Shown here piece after piece: positions 1-15,100 of a DNA stretch of 64,000 nucleotides. Both the position numbers and the translations under genes were made by a program. Numbering within the stretch: the first letter of the stretch is position 1; each line of letters starts with the position of its first letter. The DNA is from Plumapathes pennacea (taxonomy: Eukaryota > Cnidaria > Anthozoa > Antipatharia > Myriopathidae): contig OZ038465.1 of the NCBI GenBank assembly GCA_964036295.1, forward strand, positions 2,365,115 to 2,429,114. Reading direction: 5' to 3'. A model generated the notes under the pieces. The model was not told the DNA's origin, made no database searches, and was given only the letters and a program-made list of their open reading frames with translations.

Positions 1-124
1 TGGGAGAGATGGGGACTACTTGCTTTATACATACAAATATGCCACATACATTCTCAAATAAGCAGATATTAGATCTACAATATATTACAATAAAATTGTG
101 AGTGCTCTTTCCTTCCCTCCAAAG

Positions 125-3100
125 GCTGGCATACTGATTGTTGACGACTGTGAAGTTGCTCTTGCTGTTCAATTTAGTACCAGGGAAGGATCTTTTGGCT
201 GTGCTGCTGCAACTAAACTTCCCACTGGAAGAAGCGGGCTGCAGAGGTAAAATATTCCAATTACTAGTACTACCCAAGATAATATTGAAGATGATGTTCC
301 ACCTTCTTTTTAGTTTGATAGTTAAAGTCCTAAATCATGGTCCAATCTTGTTATCTTTCTGCCAGCCTCTCAGGCAACTACACGATATATTTTTTTGTGG
401 TAAAAATCTTTTTGACGAAATTAATATACGACTGAGTTAATTTTTGCAAAAATCATAATCCAAGACAGATAATTGAAGCTGACCTTAACATTTCGAGCTC
501 CAGAACATTTTGTTTTCACAACCGACCAGCTAGCGGCAGAAAACGTACTTCCACACAACACAGTTCCGATATCATAACGAGGACACGTACGGCGAAAGGT
601 GCCGATGATTTTGTTTAGACGTCTTCGTTCGTCCAATTTGATGCATATTTCAGCCGACGGGATTGGATATTAACCTAAGGTGGTGTATAGGTTTTAGAAA
701 AGTTATCCTTCACAAAGACGGATTTCCCATAAAAAAAGAACTGTTCGGTTCCTGTTGCATTGTGGGTAACCAAGATCAGCAAGCCCACGATCCCACGTGT
801 CCCTTGTAGCGCCATGTTTTCTTAGAAAATTTCCGAGGCGAAGATATATCCATAAGTCCATTTCTTAAAGCCTGTTTTGCATTTAATGCTAAAGATAATG
901 ACGTCCGCTCCAATCTAACACGCCAACACGTCTATCAAGTTTGGGGCACCCGAAGAATCATGGGCTTTTTATTTTTTATCGTACGCTTTGAGTGCTGATT
1001 GGCTGAGGTACCCGATGACATAAAAATAACTTAAATTTTCAAAATTTTCCAGTTTTTTTATTTCGGTCATGCAGGAAAGTTTGAGCTCTAGAGTTTTACG
1101 GTGCAGGTCACGTGACCAGTCGTTGCATTAAAAGAGGGTATTTATTCTCTACAGCAGTATTTAAAGCTTTTTAATGTATAATTCCCAGCACTTGCAGGGG
1201 AAAAGAATGCAAGAGAATAATCGAACATAGTTTTTCAGGTTGGACTGAAAACTGCTCGGTCGTGACTCAAAATCTGGTTTTCTGTCTCTCCCATAGATCT
1301 CTTGACCTTAACGGGCCCTTGATGTTCGGCAGCCTGCCACCGTTCTCGTTTGCCTTCCCTGTCAGTCGCCCAGGCTTTGTTGGTTGCATTCGGAACGTCT
1401 TTATTGACCACAGGTTCTACGACCTGGCCTCTCCTATCAGGGACGTCGGGACGGTGGCTGGGTGTCCAGAGATGAGCAACGCCTGTAAGGTTGGACCTTG
1501 CGAACGGGGCAACTGCTCTAACATTTTTAACACTTTCAAGTGCGATTGTCCCCAGGGGTACGGAGGAAGGAAGTGCGAAATCGGTAAGTAAGGGTCGCAT
1601 TTTGCTTTGCGCGCTTAAATATGTTTTTTCTTGGAATTAACTTTCCATGAACAAAATTGAGCAGAACCCAAGCTTAAAATGTTTAACTTGCGTAGGATTT
1701 TGTCGGCGCTGTAGTGCCTAAGACCCATGACATTCAGGAATTTAAAAAACATAGAGCGCAAAAAATTATGGTTGAGAGATCAAACAGAGTCGACGAAAGT
1801 TTGTTTGGTGGTCACCACCATTAAGTCCAGTTGCGTTGTTTTACATTCACACTGATGGAGTTATCGCGGTTCTCCTCCCAACGCGAGACTTATGTTACAA
1901 TGTAGTCGATTCAGCGGAGAGCGAGTAGAACTGTTCAATTGTCCATTTTCCCTCTTGATTAGTCATGCAGCACACTCTTCAATTAACTGGCAAGACGGTG
2001 AAGACTGAAGACAAGAAGTCAGCCACCATCACCTTTCCTTGGAGTCAATCCTTGAGGTTTAGGACGAGAAAAGCTGGCGGACTGTTGATGCAGACACAGT
2101 TCCGCTCATCATCCTCAGTTCTCGAGGTAAGTGATTTAAAGCCAATGGCCGACTCGCGGTTCTTTTTTTTTTTTTTTTTTTTTTTGATAAACGGCTTTGA
2201 ACTGAACTCATGTAAGTCCTAACTATTCCAATCTGTCCCGAAAAATATATCACAGAGTATTACACGAATAAAATAAACGACATTGTATTATTTTCCGCGT
2301 TGAGTTGCCATCTTTGGTTCCTTGTGATCTGGGAACCGAACGATGTCACACCTTACCACAAGCTCAGCATAAATGTTTCATCATTACATTGAACGACGAT
2401 GAATAAGGTATTTACGAAATTATTTCTTGGGTTTCAGATTGTCTTGGGTAAACTGGTTTTCAACCATGGCGCTTCGCTGACAGTGAAGGTGCCCCACGTG
2501 GGCGTGTCTGATGGTACGTGGCACAGCGTGGACGTCACGTGGAATAAGGATTCTGTCGATGTCTTGCTTGATTTTGTACATAGAGTCAGTGCACCGCACA
2601 GAATCAGAGCTCTGGGATACACGACTAAGTTAACCATAGGTGGGACGAAGAATTCATCCGGAATATTTAGAGGATTTTCCGGCTGCATCCAAGGTAGGAT
2701 GTTTGTGATACAGCCTTGATAACCATTCTTCACTTATTTGATCCGGAATACTCCTAAAAACACTACTTCGATTGTACGTGTTACAAGTCAAATGTACCTC
2801 CCAATAATGGTCACCTCTTTACAGCGGCCAGTTGTTGATTCCCTAACAGGACAATTGCCCCCCGCCCCTTATAAAGGCCGCCTGTACAAGGGCCAGCTGA
2901 TGTTGTGTTCATGAACATATTCCCAACAGTTCTACGTCCCATCATACAATCATCCCTCTACAATAACGATAATTCGAAGGTCTTGCCAGATCGGTCGTTC
3001 CTAGAGGCTTTTAACTGCTCTAATGACTTGTTAATTTTTCCCAGGTATCTTTCTCGGACAGAATGAAGTCAAAATCGGTAGACCGTCGAAATGTACATCG

Positions 3101-6100
3101 GCGAAGCACTGCTCATCCAACCCTTGCTCTAAAGACAGCACCTGTGTCGAGGAGTGGGACGACTTTCGTTGCGTCTGTGCCCCTGGATATGTGGGTAAAC
3201 AGTGCCTCCAGGATATTTGTTCTCTGAAGCCTTGTCAACATGACGGCGATTGTGTGGTCAACACAGGAACGGAAAAGGGGTTTCACTGCAGTTGTCGCAA
3301 AGAATATACAGGTAATTGTGCATAAACAGTTGTGAAGGGAGGTTGGCTAGTTGGGCGTTAAGGACGGCACTTTTGGAAGTAAAGCAAATGCAATTTGTGG
3401 CAGCGCATCACATCGTCCATTATTTCAAAGTGTATCACAGTTTACAATGGAAGTTTAGGCCCTGTGAGGACTGGTTTTGGTCTGCGTCGGAACAGAACGT
3501 GACAGTTTGGGCGTCATCATCAACACCACCATCTTCTTCCTTCTTCTCATTATCAGCATCATTGTCTTCATTGTTTTTCGTTCATTCAAACCCCACCTCC
3601 CACCTCGTCATGTAACGCAAGTAATGGAGGAATACAGTGGAAAGCTAATACTTGGGAGACCTAGTTTAATTTGAAATTTGTCAGTATACCTGGTCTTAGA
3701 ATTGACACTAATCGTTTAAATCTGCTTTCTATCTTGTTGCACTTGTGCTTGATTCAGGCGAGTTGTGCGAGACGAGGTTGGAGACGCCATGTCGTGAAGG
3801 ACTGTACAGCACCTCAAACAGTGGTTTGTGCGGCCCGTGTAACTGTCCTGTCGGAAAGAACATCAACTCTGTGTGTAATGGCACTGGATATTGTTCTTGT
3901 ATGGTAAGATGTGACCCCATGTTACCCTTCAACGTCTAAAGATCTGGATCCTAATTTTCTCAACAGTACCCTGAACGAACTGAGTTAGCAGCTGCTGCTG
4001 CTTCTATTAACAGAGATGTGTTTTGTCCGTTTCAGCCCAACCACTACCGACTCCCCGGCAAGGGCAGAAGCACGGATGCGTGTTACCCTTGTAACTGTGA
4101 GTTTGGTTCTACGAGTTTCCAGTGCATAGTCAACGGCGGTCAGTGTAACTGTTATCCTGGCAGAGAGAACGGAGAAAACGTGCTGGGACGGCGATGTGAC
4201 CACTGCGCCGACAAACAGGGCGAGATCATGCCCGGCAAGGGTTGTGTTGGTAGGTAAACCTTATTTTTGTGAAAGCTTTTTGCAGCTACCGACCCATTCT
4301 AATATTTATGTCCTAAGCCATTTTTGAGTGGCCGAAACGGACTGAACGGGAAATATTTAACGGAGGCCAAGTTTGAAGTCTGTAGCGTTGTGGGAAGAAG
4401 TTGCTGGGTGCCAAGGCTTGCCATACAGCTCTGAGCTGTAATACATTTTAAGATTGGAAATAATACAAAAAACTAAAAAAGAGTCTCATCACTCATTTTG
4501 TCTCTGGCGACCATTTTGTGATTGGATTTTATATTTTGGGTATGACAGCACCGTGCACGCGACCAATTGTTCCAGCCCATACCCGCACAGCAACTGACAG
4601 TGACATGGACACTAAACCTCTGACTCAGCAAGTCAACAGTTCACTCTACTTTACCTTCTAAGTAGGTCTTCCGCCTGCCAGCCTTCGACCTAATAACTCT
4701 CTAACTGTATGTAGTTTAGAAAATGTACTATCAGATCTCACGCAAGTGTTACTAACTCCATTGTGTCGGGTTTGTTTGTTTGTTTCTTCATTATAGTCAT
4801 TAACACATCTTGTCCACGGTCTTATGCTGAGGACATCTGGTGGCGCAGAACAAGTTTTGGGAGTACGGCAAAACAGAAATGCCCGTTTGGAGCGTCAGGT
4901 AAGACGGATTGTACGACAGTTTTGACCACGACGTTAGTCTCGAAGTTACCGAGCACGACGGGAATCCTAGAAAGCATTAATATGTGTCCCCATATCATTC
5001 TTTGCTTTGCAACCATGCCTTATCTTCTGAGATTGCTCAGTGTGTTCTGTTGTGCGTTCATAATATATTACTGAATATAACAATTACTTCAGTTCGCGAG
5101 ATGTTGTTCACGTTCTGACAACGGTGCTTATGGTTATACTGTTAGTTGATGTAGAGAATGTGTTGGTGTCTTTAGGTCTGGCCGAGAGATTTTGTGATAA
5201 GAAGGAAGGATGGCAGTCAGCACTTCTTGACAATTGTGTATCTAACTCATTCCTGGTGCTCCGTAACAAGGTAAGGCCCACCGCTGCTACACTCATCAAC
5301 TACGGTCCAGCCACATGCACACACATGCAGTCACTTTGCACACATCCGGTAGCATACGCAAAATACCATACCAACTCACGCACGCGCGCAGCCACTTGTA
5401 CGTGTACATATACTATGCGTAAGTCGCTATTTATGCGTAAGTCCCTATATTCACGAAAAGAACAGTTTTTAAGCTGTGTTTGTAACTTTGCGATAGTTCT
5501 TGAGTCAGAATTGTGCTAATACTTTGCACGTATGGGAGTTAATGTCCTGATGTAGCAAATTGCTGGTGCCCTAGTACGCGAGCCGTGTGAATGGCACTTA
5601 CAAAATTCATAAATTCATTCTACGAAAGGTTCGTGTCCCATACTAAGTAACATACCAAGAAAGAATCGACAGCGCACATTTGGGATTATGTCTGATAATT
5701 TTTCTCTTTTGCAGCTTCAGAAGCTAGACGATAAGATCTACACGTGGACTCCTGATTTTGCGTTACAATTGGCTGAGGAGCTGGACCTCGCCATTGCTGT
5801 GGCTCCGCGACTCTACATCAAGGACATCGAGACCGCGCAGAGCACCATCACCAAGTTGTTTGACTACGAGAGTCAACTGAATGGCTCCACCTTGGTCTCG
5901 GCCAATACACACAAATTCACGGAGGTAGGATGTGCTGTACATTTGGGCAATCCCGCAGATTCAGATCCGAAGACGTCGCGGCCATGTTGGAACCACTTAC
6001 AGTAGAAACTAATGAGCAATATTTTGTTAAATTGTTCATCCAACATGGCCGCCGTGACGTCACTGAATCTTGAATATTCGTGTATTCGTTAAGAAAGAGA

Positions 6101-9100
6101 AGCTGGAGGTCGCAATTCAACCCGTTGAATGGAGATTTTAACGAAATTTGTGAAGTGTATCTCCGTAGCTGCACTGTCTTGTGTACGATTTCTATTTTTG
6201 CAGATTTTGTTTGAGACCGCCAGTCAGTTGTTGAGTCCTGACAACAAAGCGGTCTGGGCAGCCGTGCAAGAGGTGGGTATGCATGACAGCTATAACACGA
6301 TAGTAGCAGTGAGAACAACAAAAAGCAAACAAACAAATAAACAACAATTACAACAACAACAACAACAACAACAACAGCAGTAGCAGAGCATTGCCTTGGG
6401 TTTCCAGCGAGGTGTGCCATGGCAATTTTGAGTATGCTTCGACGCTTTTGTTTACGATCTTTGTACCAGGTTTCGCGCACAACACAGCTAATTCACATTT
6501 ACTCGTGGACATTTTTAAAATAATGAGCTGATCAAGCTGCTAACCAGTGTCTTGGTTTCCATGTGACGTCATGGTGGCCAAGTTGAACTTTGAAAAAAGA
6601 TTGCCCATTAATGTTCATGGCATCTCCATGGATTAATTGCATGATTACTGTATGATATAGTTTTGATAAAGCTGGTTACTACCAATAAGATCTTATCTCT
6701 GGTACTTACTTTCCCTTTGTTTTGTGTCCTTTTGTAGGATTCAGGTGGCACTGCTTTGCTGTTGAATAAGATGGAAGACTTCGTCAGAACCTTGACTGCC
6801 AACTTGGTTTACTTGAAAAGACCACCGGAGTCAAAAGACAGACGCAAGAGACAAGTGGAGAGCATGATTGTGCCGTATGAGGTTACGACTGACAACATAG
6901 GTAAGGATCAAACGAGATCGTTGTAGTGTAGCTAATTAACTGACAACCTCGGCTAAATTCTTGCGAGAAGCAATCTATAGTCTTCACGTTTTCCATTGCG
7001 AAGAAGAATCTGGCAGATTTTTTAGAAGGCGCTAGAAACCTGCGGTTCTTTATAGGACGAACGACTTGAGTTTCTTAGAAAGTTTATAGTATGAAAAGTA
7101 GGAGGTAGAGGGAGCGGTCCAGTGGTAGAGAATGGAGAGGGACTCAAGTGCATGAGCGACAAAAGGCGAAATAAAGTTGAGATGAATAAGGGTTGAAAGG
7201 AAGAGTAGCAGAGGAACGAATGGAGGAAGAAAAAGTACGTGAGAAGCCAAGGAGAAATCCGGGAAGGGAGGACATGAAAAGAAGCAAACGGAAGAAGTAG
7301 AAGGAAGAGAACAAAAAGGAGAAGAAGCAATCGCCAAGAGGTAGATGGAGAAGAAAGAGGTGAACGTTGGATTCACTGGGAAAATCGAACATATGGCCGT
7401 CATTTTGGCTTTTCAATCTTGTTAAATTATGTTTGTATGCGTTTGCCACTTGAAAATGTTGAATTCAAATCTAAAAAATATATTGTTCAACAGTGATGCA
7501 ACTTGAAGCCGTGGACATGAAGAATTACAAGGGCGTGTCGTTCAGCAACACGTGGAACAACGTGTCAAGTGCAGTGGAACTGCCACAGTCCTTGTTCAAT
7601 AGTCCAGGTCATAGGGGTAAGTGATGATGTCAGCTAGTCTGGAAAGAAAGATAAGTATTGTCACAATGCAGCAAAAATGTTGAATTATTTATGAATCACT
7701 CAGAGAGCTAGTCTTTCTCACAGTGACCATACATTTAACCCGACTTAGTCTTTGGCTTATAGTGTGACTTCTCAAGTTGTTACGGATGTTCCAACAAGCA
7801 TTTCATCGTCTTTGTTTGGAATTGTAGACTTTTATACCTCTGGAGCTTGTTAGGACTGTACAGTGTTTACGATAAAGAACTTTTACAGATAGGGCTATAG
7901 TGCTACAGCTATATTTGGAATTTTGTTGTCTTACTAATCCACTTTACAAGGTATTTGATTTGTCTGCTTCGAGACTTTTGGTGATTTGTGCTCTGACCTC
8001 GCACTGCAGTGCTAAAAAGTGACGCTGCTGTGGGTTTTGTGATCTTCAAGAACATCGGGGAATTGCTTCCAAAGTCCTTTGATACTAAAATCAGGTGAGT
8101 GGCTGTTAACTAATGTATTTATGCTTTTTATTGCAGTCCGTCTGTGGATTTAACATGTCTTTTTCTTCCCTTCGAACATATTAAACAGTAGTTCTTATCC
8201 ACCGACATTCAGCTGAATTCGTTTCTTTTGGTTGTCCACAGAGACAGCAAGTATAACTTTCAAGTTGTGACAGATGTTGTTTCAGTCAAAATGCCAGGAA
8301 TGGAAGATATACAGCTGGTCGACCCAGTCCGCATATACTTTGAGAATCAAGAGGTAACCATATAATCAGCTGCCTTAGTTATATATACACGCATTGCTAA
8401 TAAGCAGACAAACACTTTACACTGCTGTTGAATAACTGATCAATGCACAGACGCATTGATTGACTGACTGATTAATTTACTGATGGAGGGACTAACTTGG
8501 CTATTATTGAAATTCGCAAATCCTTCATTATTTCAGATTAATGGTTCAGACTATGTTTGTGTTTTCTGGAACTACACTGTGCCGTAAGTATTCAGTCTGC
8601 CTTTGCACTTTGCAATCTATATTTTTACTTTATGGATATTATCTTGAGTGCGCTATTCTTTTTTAAACACAGCTCTTTGCGTTCGTGTGCGTGCGCATGT
8701 GTGCGTGTGTGTGTGCGTGTGTGTGTGCGTGTGCGCGTGTGCGTTCGTGCTCATGCGTGCGTGCGTGCATGCGTGTGTATGTTTACGATTTTTCCTCATT
8801 CTCTTCAGGGGCACACTTGGTGGCGGCTGGTCCCGAGAAGGCTGTAAACGAATTTCAGGGAACGAAACTCACACTGTATGTTCGTGTGATCACATGACAG
8901 CCTACGCTGTGTTGGCCGACTTTGACTTGCAGGTGAGGCGTCGAGTGTCTGACCTGGAATAATTATTTAAGCGATTTCCAGAGGATTAATGAAATAACTG
9001 GACCCATTTGTTTTAACATTGTCAGGTTCCTGTGGCTGCAGTTTTTGCGATGCGAATTGGAACTTACATCGGAGTTGCCATTTCCTTGTTCGTCCTCGTG

Positions 9101-12100
9101 GTGGCGTTCATCTCGCTTGCCTGTCTCAAGTAAGACAGTTTTCTCTTCTCCTCTTCTCTGTCTGTCTATATCTCTCTGTCTTTCCGTCTCCCTGTATGTG
9201 CATCTCAGCCTCTTTCTTTCCGCCTTTCTCTGGCCGTCTCTGTCATTGCTAGAAGGGCAGTTACCTGCCAGTAACTAGTTGATCAGCCACTCAGTGATTC
9301 CTTTAGTTACCGTAACTTTCGTTTTCACGAATGCAGTACTCTAGGGCTTCCCTCACCACTTTTGCCGAGACTCAAGTTGCACGCATAATTTAAACACACT
9401 GCTCCTTTGAGGCAGCAAATGGCTCTCTCACAGCGCCGAACGAGGGATCATGGGAATGATCGTGAAGACGGAAAGCCGAACTCATGATCTGAACAAGCGT
9501 GTTATTAGATCGATTAAGTGCCTACTTCTTGTTTGTCTTTAACAGAGGTCTACAGAGCAACACGAACAGCATTCACAAGAACTTGGTGGGGTCAATTATC
9601 ATCGCCGAGTTGGTCTTCCTTGTTGGAATCAATAAGACAGATGATGCGGTAAGGAAATAGCCCTGAAAATGGGCAACCTTAGCTCTTCGTGTCAAGGTGT
9701 TCCCACTTACGCTACGCAGCAAATTAGGCTTGTGACGATGGAGAACACCTGCAAAGCAGGCTGGGATAACGCTGAACTACAGCTTGTGGGAGCGAAGTGT
9801 GTAGTGGTAGATCGAAGCTAAGTTTGGATACGGTAACGAGAATGGCAATGGATTTCCCTTCAGCAGCGCCTTGTTTTAGTCTTAAATGTGACAGTATTAA
9901 GTACTTCAGTATACTCTCCATGCTTTACAACAACCCCCCACACGCATACATAAGAAATTGTGAGACTGACAGCCCTGGACAAATCTGGTTTGTGGTGAAA
10001 GTTACTTGGTTGACTGTGCCAGGATTCGTACTTCCTCCCCGAATCCCGGCTCAAGAGTTTTGTAATGTAATCCAGTGTAAAGAACCATATTGTTGACAAC
10101 AACTTTGCTTGATGTCACGTTTTCTTGCTCCTCAGACCGTATGTCGTCTCGTGGCCATCCTACTGCACTACTTCTTCTCAGCGGTGTTTACCTGGATGTT
10201 TGTGGAAGGACTACACATGTACCGCAGGCTCAGGGAGAAACGTGACGTCAACACGGGCAATATGACGTTTTATTACTTCCTGGGATGGGGTAAGGCCGCT
10301 ACTTGCACGTGTTAAGTTTGCAGTTTGCACAGTTTTTAATAGTTACATGTTCTTTTCGTGACGAGGTTAGTCAAGACTAATACAATTGCCTGATAATGTT
10401 TCTTTTTTCATGACAGGTTGTCCAGCTATTGTTGTTGGAATTTCTGTCGGCCTATCGATAGAAGGCTACGGAAACGATCAGTTGTAAGTGGCTGAATTGT
10501 GGTCACCTAATTGCCGGGCGTTTGTATCTACACCATATTTGATTAAGTAACTAAAGCGTAGGGTTCTCTGGGGTGGACAGACATGCCCTCAAACTTGGTA
10601 GGGCTGGGAGTGTTCGTTATTTTGAAAGAATGATGGACTTAGTTTGGTTTTAATTAAATTTTCACTCACTGTCCTTTTTCCTGTTTCTATAGAACCCAAT
10701 TTGTACTTTCTATAGAACCCAATTAGTAATTGTTATGCAATTCGCCTTCAGTTGTTGGATGGTGACTGACGGAACTCTAATCTGGGCGTTTGCTATTCCT
10801 GTTGTCTTGATGTTTGCGGTAAGTTGATAGGCAATAGTAACATTCCAGAAATACCAAAATTTCTTGAAAGGTTTTCCAAGGCCTTGAATTTATATCCTCG
10901 AATTATACCGGGGTAGATAGATAATGCGTGGGTTTAGTAAGTCGGGCAATTTAAGATTGAATTGTCTTAATTAAAAGTTTGACGTTGTTATAGTAAACGT
11001 TGTGACACGAATTTACTCGGGTAACATCCGAACCTTTTACTAATGCAAAATGTACTGCAGTTGCAAAGAGTCGTCGCAAAGCACACGACCTTGTGACTGA
11101 GGAGTTGCCGTCTTTTTGAAGGCAAGTTGTTCTTTTTTGTGTAAATGGAGATATTTTTTTCCTCTTACTCCAGCTGAATGTTATTGTCTTCATGATGGCG
11201 ACTCGTCTTTCTTTAAAACGCTCGAAGAGAAAAAGGCGCCGACGACACCAACCTCGTTACCATGGTGACACTTCTAGCCTCAGGTTAGTGGAGAACAGCA
11301 GAGTGTTAAAACGTGTCCCTGTCTCTCCACACGATAAGTTTACCATGGATAAAATTAGCGTGGGAAATCACTATAGTGTGTGTAGCCACGATTATAACCG
11401 TTCCCATGCTTACACATATAATATGAACACACAGACAATCTCACACATTCAGTGCGTCACAACTGTATATGAGTACTTTGTATTGGTGGAGAATATGGTA
11501 CAAATGTTCGTAACGCCATGACATGTTCACTCAGGGCGGGTTTGAGAGCAACCGCCGCTGTCGTGCCTCTCCTTGGTATGTCACTTGTGTTCTGCATCTT
11601 GATGGTCAATAAAAACCTGGCAATGTTCCACTACCTTTTTGCTGCACTGGCCTGTTTCCAGGTATGTTGTGAGGCAGTTAGGGCCAATCTGTCGTACTTG
11701 AATTTGAAAAATAGAGGTTGATAGAGACACAAACTGTTTGCTGGACGGACTGTGATAAACAGAGACAGCTATACAAACAAGAGTTTGTCGGCTGTTATTG
11801 GATTGCAGTGACCTTTTATTTTCTGACTACCGTACGTAGACTGTTCTGCATGCTTTACTCTCGACTTTTTGCTGAACTTTCTCTTTCGTCCACAGGGTCT
11901 TTTTATCTTTGTATTTTACTGTCTATTGGATAAAACAGTAAGTGCCTTTTGTGACCTTTTTGTACCGGTATTACACCTCTCATACACCTTGGAGTAATGC
12001 TATAATTTACGACAACATTTGAAACATTGCCGTTGTCTCTTATACCAAGGTTCGCAAGGAATTCAAGAATGCTTATATGCGCTGGAAAACAGGCGATAAA

Positions 12101-15100
12101 GGCTATGGAGTGTCGAAACCTGTCCAGCATTATGTAAGTTGGCCCCTACCACTTGCTGTATCACACGCACGTACTTACACCGGCTCCCTTATTTATCCAA
12201 AACAGATTGTCTGATCTTGTTTAAAAAAAAACCATCTATTTACGCGGTAAGAAATTCAACTAGTAGCTGGTGGGGCCGTGTTGGTGGAAGACCTGTAGAA
12301 AGCAGACAGGTTCGGAAGGGAAAACCGTTGGAGTTGCCTCCCCGGACAAAAAACCACGATCTCGAACCCACGATCTCCTGGTTCAGTTCTTCATTACGGA
12401 TTCTGGTCCACTACCCCAAACCGCTCGGCCACTGAATCAGTATTGTTTTTTCGTTATTTCTGTAGAAACACTCTTATCATCCGGGTGAAGCGGCGCCTCT
12501 CCGTTCCTTGTACGACTTCGATGATGGAAATGCCACCAGCACTTCAACAACTGAGCCCTCGAGCAGCTTGCGCAGCAGTAGCATTGGCACAAGCAGACCT
12601 ACTAGTGAACCCTTCTCAACCGCACCTGAGGACGAGGATGTACCTGGTAAGTTATCTTGCTGTTATCCTGTCTAACACAAGCAAGGATTCAAACCCCTAA
12701 GCTAACCCATATTATTTTCGATTTTTCTTCTATTAGACGCCGCGGAACCACGCGTGAGAATGAAGTATCCCGGCAACCCTGAACTTGGTGTGTGAAGTAG
12801 CGCGGTGCCACTAACGTCTTTTTCATTTAGAAGAATTTGATTTCAGCCACGCATGTTTTCCAACTCCGTAGTGTTCAGTTACCTTTGGTGATCAAAGACT
12901 TTGCCAACATTTTGCATTTGCTTTTCTTTTTTCAGAACTTGCGCGGAAGATGTGGGAAGCTCCAGAAAAGTCAGGTAAGCCCCCAGAACACTATTTGTAT
13001 CGAAACATTTTACTGCAGCTAACCAATCATTGAACACTTGACGACTTACCTCAGTTTCAGCCCAAATGCAGAGAAAAGTATTTCATTAGAATCTACTCTA
13101 CATTAAAGAGTCTACAATACTAACGTTTGAGTGAAAGGGTAATTTTTCGCTTTCTTTTGCTAAGCGGACGTGACCACTAATAGTGTATTTTTGTCTGTCA
13201 CCACTTTGTCCACAGAACTGAGCACGACACAGCCGGAGTCCTCCCCTTCAGAAGATGAAGAAGAAGCGCGAAATTCCTCGCCCGATATTCCCTCCGATTC
13301 GACCGACTCTGAAAACGATCAAGGTACAGAGCCTCTAGTTTGGTTTCAGCGAACCATGAGCCACGTGACGAATTAGATTTCCCAGGCTCTTTTTCTGGGG
13401 TGGGGTCTAGGAATGAGGGTGAGTATTTGCACACGACCCTTATAATGTTAAATCATGTCCTCCTCTTTTCAGTGCCTAATGGCGCTTGGTCGAAACCAAA
13501 GCGGAAGGGGAAAAAGAAAAAGAAAGGTTAGTGTCTCATGTGGTACACGTTAGCCATATCATGGACTGTATGAAATGACAAAAAGTTTTAAAAATGTGCT
13601 AAAACACCTTGAAGATTGACTCAGCCCACGACTAGCATATTGATATCCACATTTCCTTGATACTTTTTGTTATTATTGGTTACGCTTACACAGAGCAACA
13701 CGAGGTACAGAGAGTAGCATCCATGTTATCGCTTGCACTTATACATTTCAATTCACATTTTCCCTGCTTCGTCCTTCCTACATTTTAATGAATACTCTGG
13801 TGATGGTTTGAATTGTTGATGGAACCCGATAACAATGCTTCGGCTTCACTTGCTTTTCTGTTTCTTTCCCCAGCTCCATTTTATGCGTCAGATGGCCCAA
13901 TGCACAGTACACCCATGGGTAAGTCGTGCAATTATTGTTATTTGTTGATGGCTCTCTGTTGGCCATGATGCAACACTCGCCTTGACTGAGGTTTCGAAAC
14001 TCATCTCATTAAAAGTTCCCGTAAGACTCGTTCATTACCAGCCACAGAAAGGTAGGGAAATATTTCGTAAGAAGCAACTACCTTTCATGAGGATAGTTTG
14101 GTCGTATCGTTGTTTCTAATTGTCTGTATTCGTTAAAATGGGACAACAAACAAAGAAGTTAAAGAGGTCTGTTTCGGGTCCACAGACACGACCCCTGATG
14201 AGGAACCAGCCAGAGAAGTCCCACACGAGTCCGAGTCTTCTGACACAGATGACGTAACCGTCGAGCCACCCTTTATACCAAGACAAAGTCCCAAGTTTAA
14301 CATGGCCCCCGACATCATTCCTGAGAATGCCCTTGTGTCGGGTTCGGCTGCCACCCCTTCAGATACCACGCCCTCGGTGGACGAGTCTTTGAAGAAAAAA
14401 CCTCTGAAGTCGGCACTGAAAAAACCGCGCGCAGGGCTAACCACCAATGTTACAGACAGTCCGACGCTGAGCAGCGAGAGAACGACGGACAAATTACTGA
14501 GGTAGGGATGTGGCGAATATTCTGGACTCCCACATCTTAACACGGATGAATACGCACGTGTATCCACACGCACACCTGCGCTAACGCACAACTTATGTTA
14601 GAGGAATATATTGGATTTACTTGTACAGTCAACTTCCTCATAACGGACAGCCTTCTAAGACAGACACCCCTCTAAGACGGACACCTGGTGAGAGCGGCCG
14701 TTTCTCTAGTCATTTACTACAACTGAACTATCTTTAGGACGGACGCCTTTCTAAAGCGGACAGTATGGAGCTGGTCCCGCGGGTATCCATCTTAGAGGGA
14801 GTTGACTGTACTTCACCACGAAAACTGAACTTGAATTTGCTGTCGTTTCTGATTATTGTGCAATGAATGCTGACTGGCATGGTCCAGAACATGTTGTACC
14901 AAGTTGTTCTTGTATAATTAGTTTCTATTTTCCGGATTCAGTTCTACCGATCATGAGCATCCGTATTACCGTCGACACCACCTTCCCAGACATCGTGAGA
15001 AATCACGATCACGCCATGAACACGAGCGCGATCACGATCACGAACGTGAACATGGTGATCATCACGAGAAAAAGAGACGCTTGAAGAAAAAGAAACCTAG

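Noticed and set aside
5917-6480. 187-aa minus-strand open frame opposite CELSR exons 10-11
   Set aside because: It includes poly-Val from the CAA microsatellite read in reverse and overlaps exons of the well-supported plus-strand gene.
12357-12432. Functional tRNA gene on the minus strand
   Set aside because: The A-box and B-box are recognisable, but the acceptor stem does not close and a non-tRNA body follows, so it was called a SINE.
14133-14591. 152-aa minus-strand open frame
   Set aside because: Antisense shadow of CELSR exon 14186-14501.
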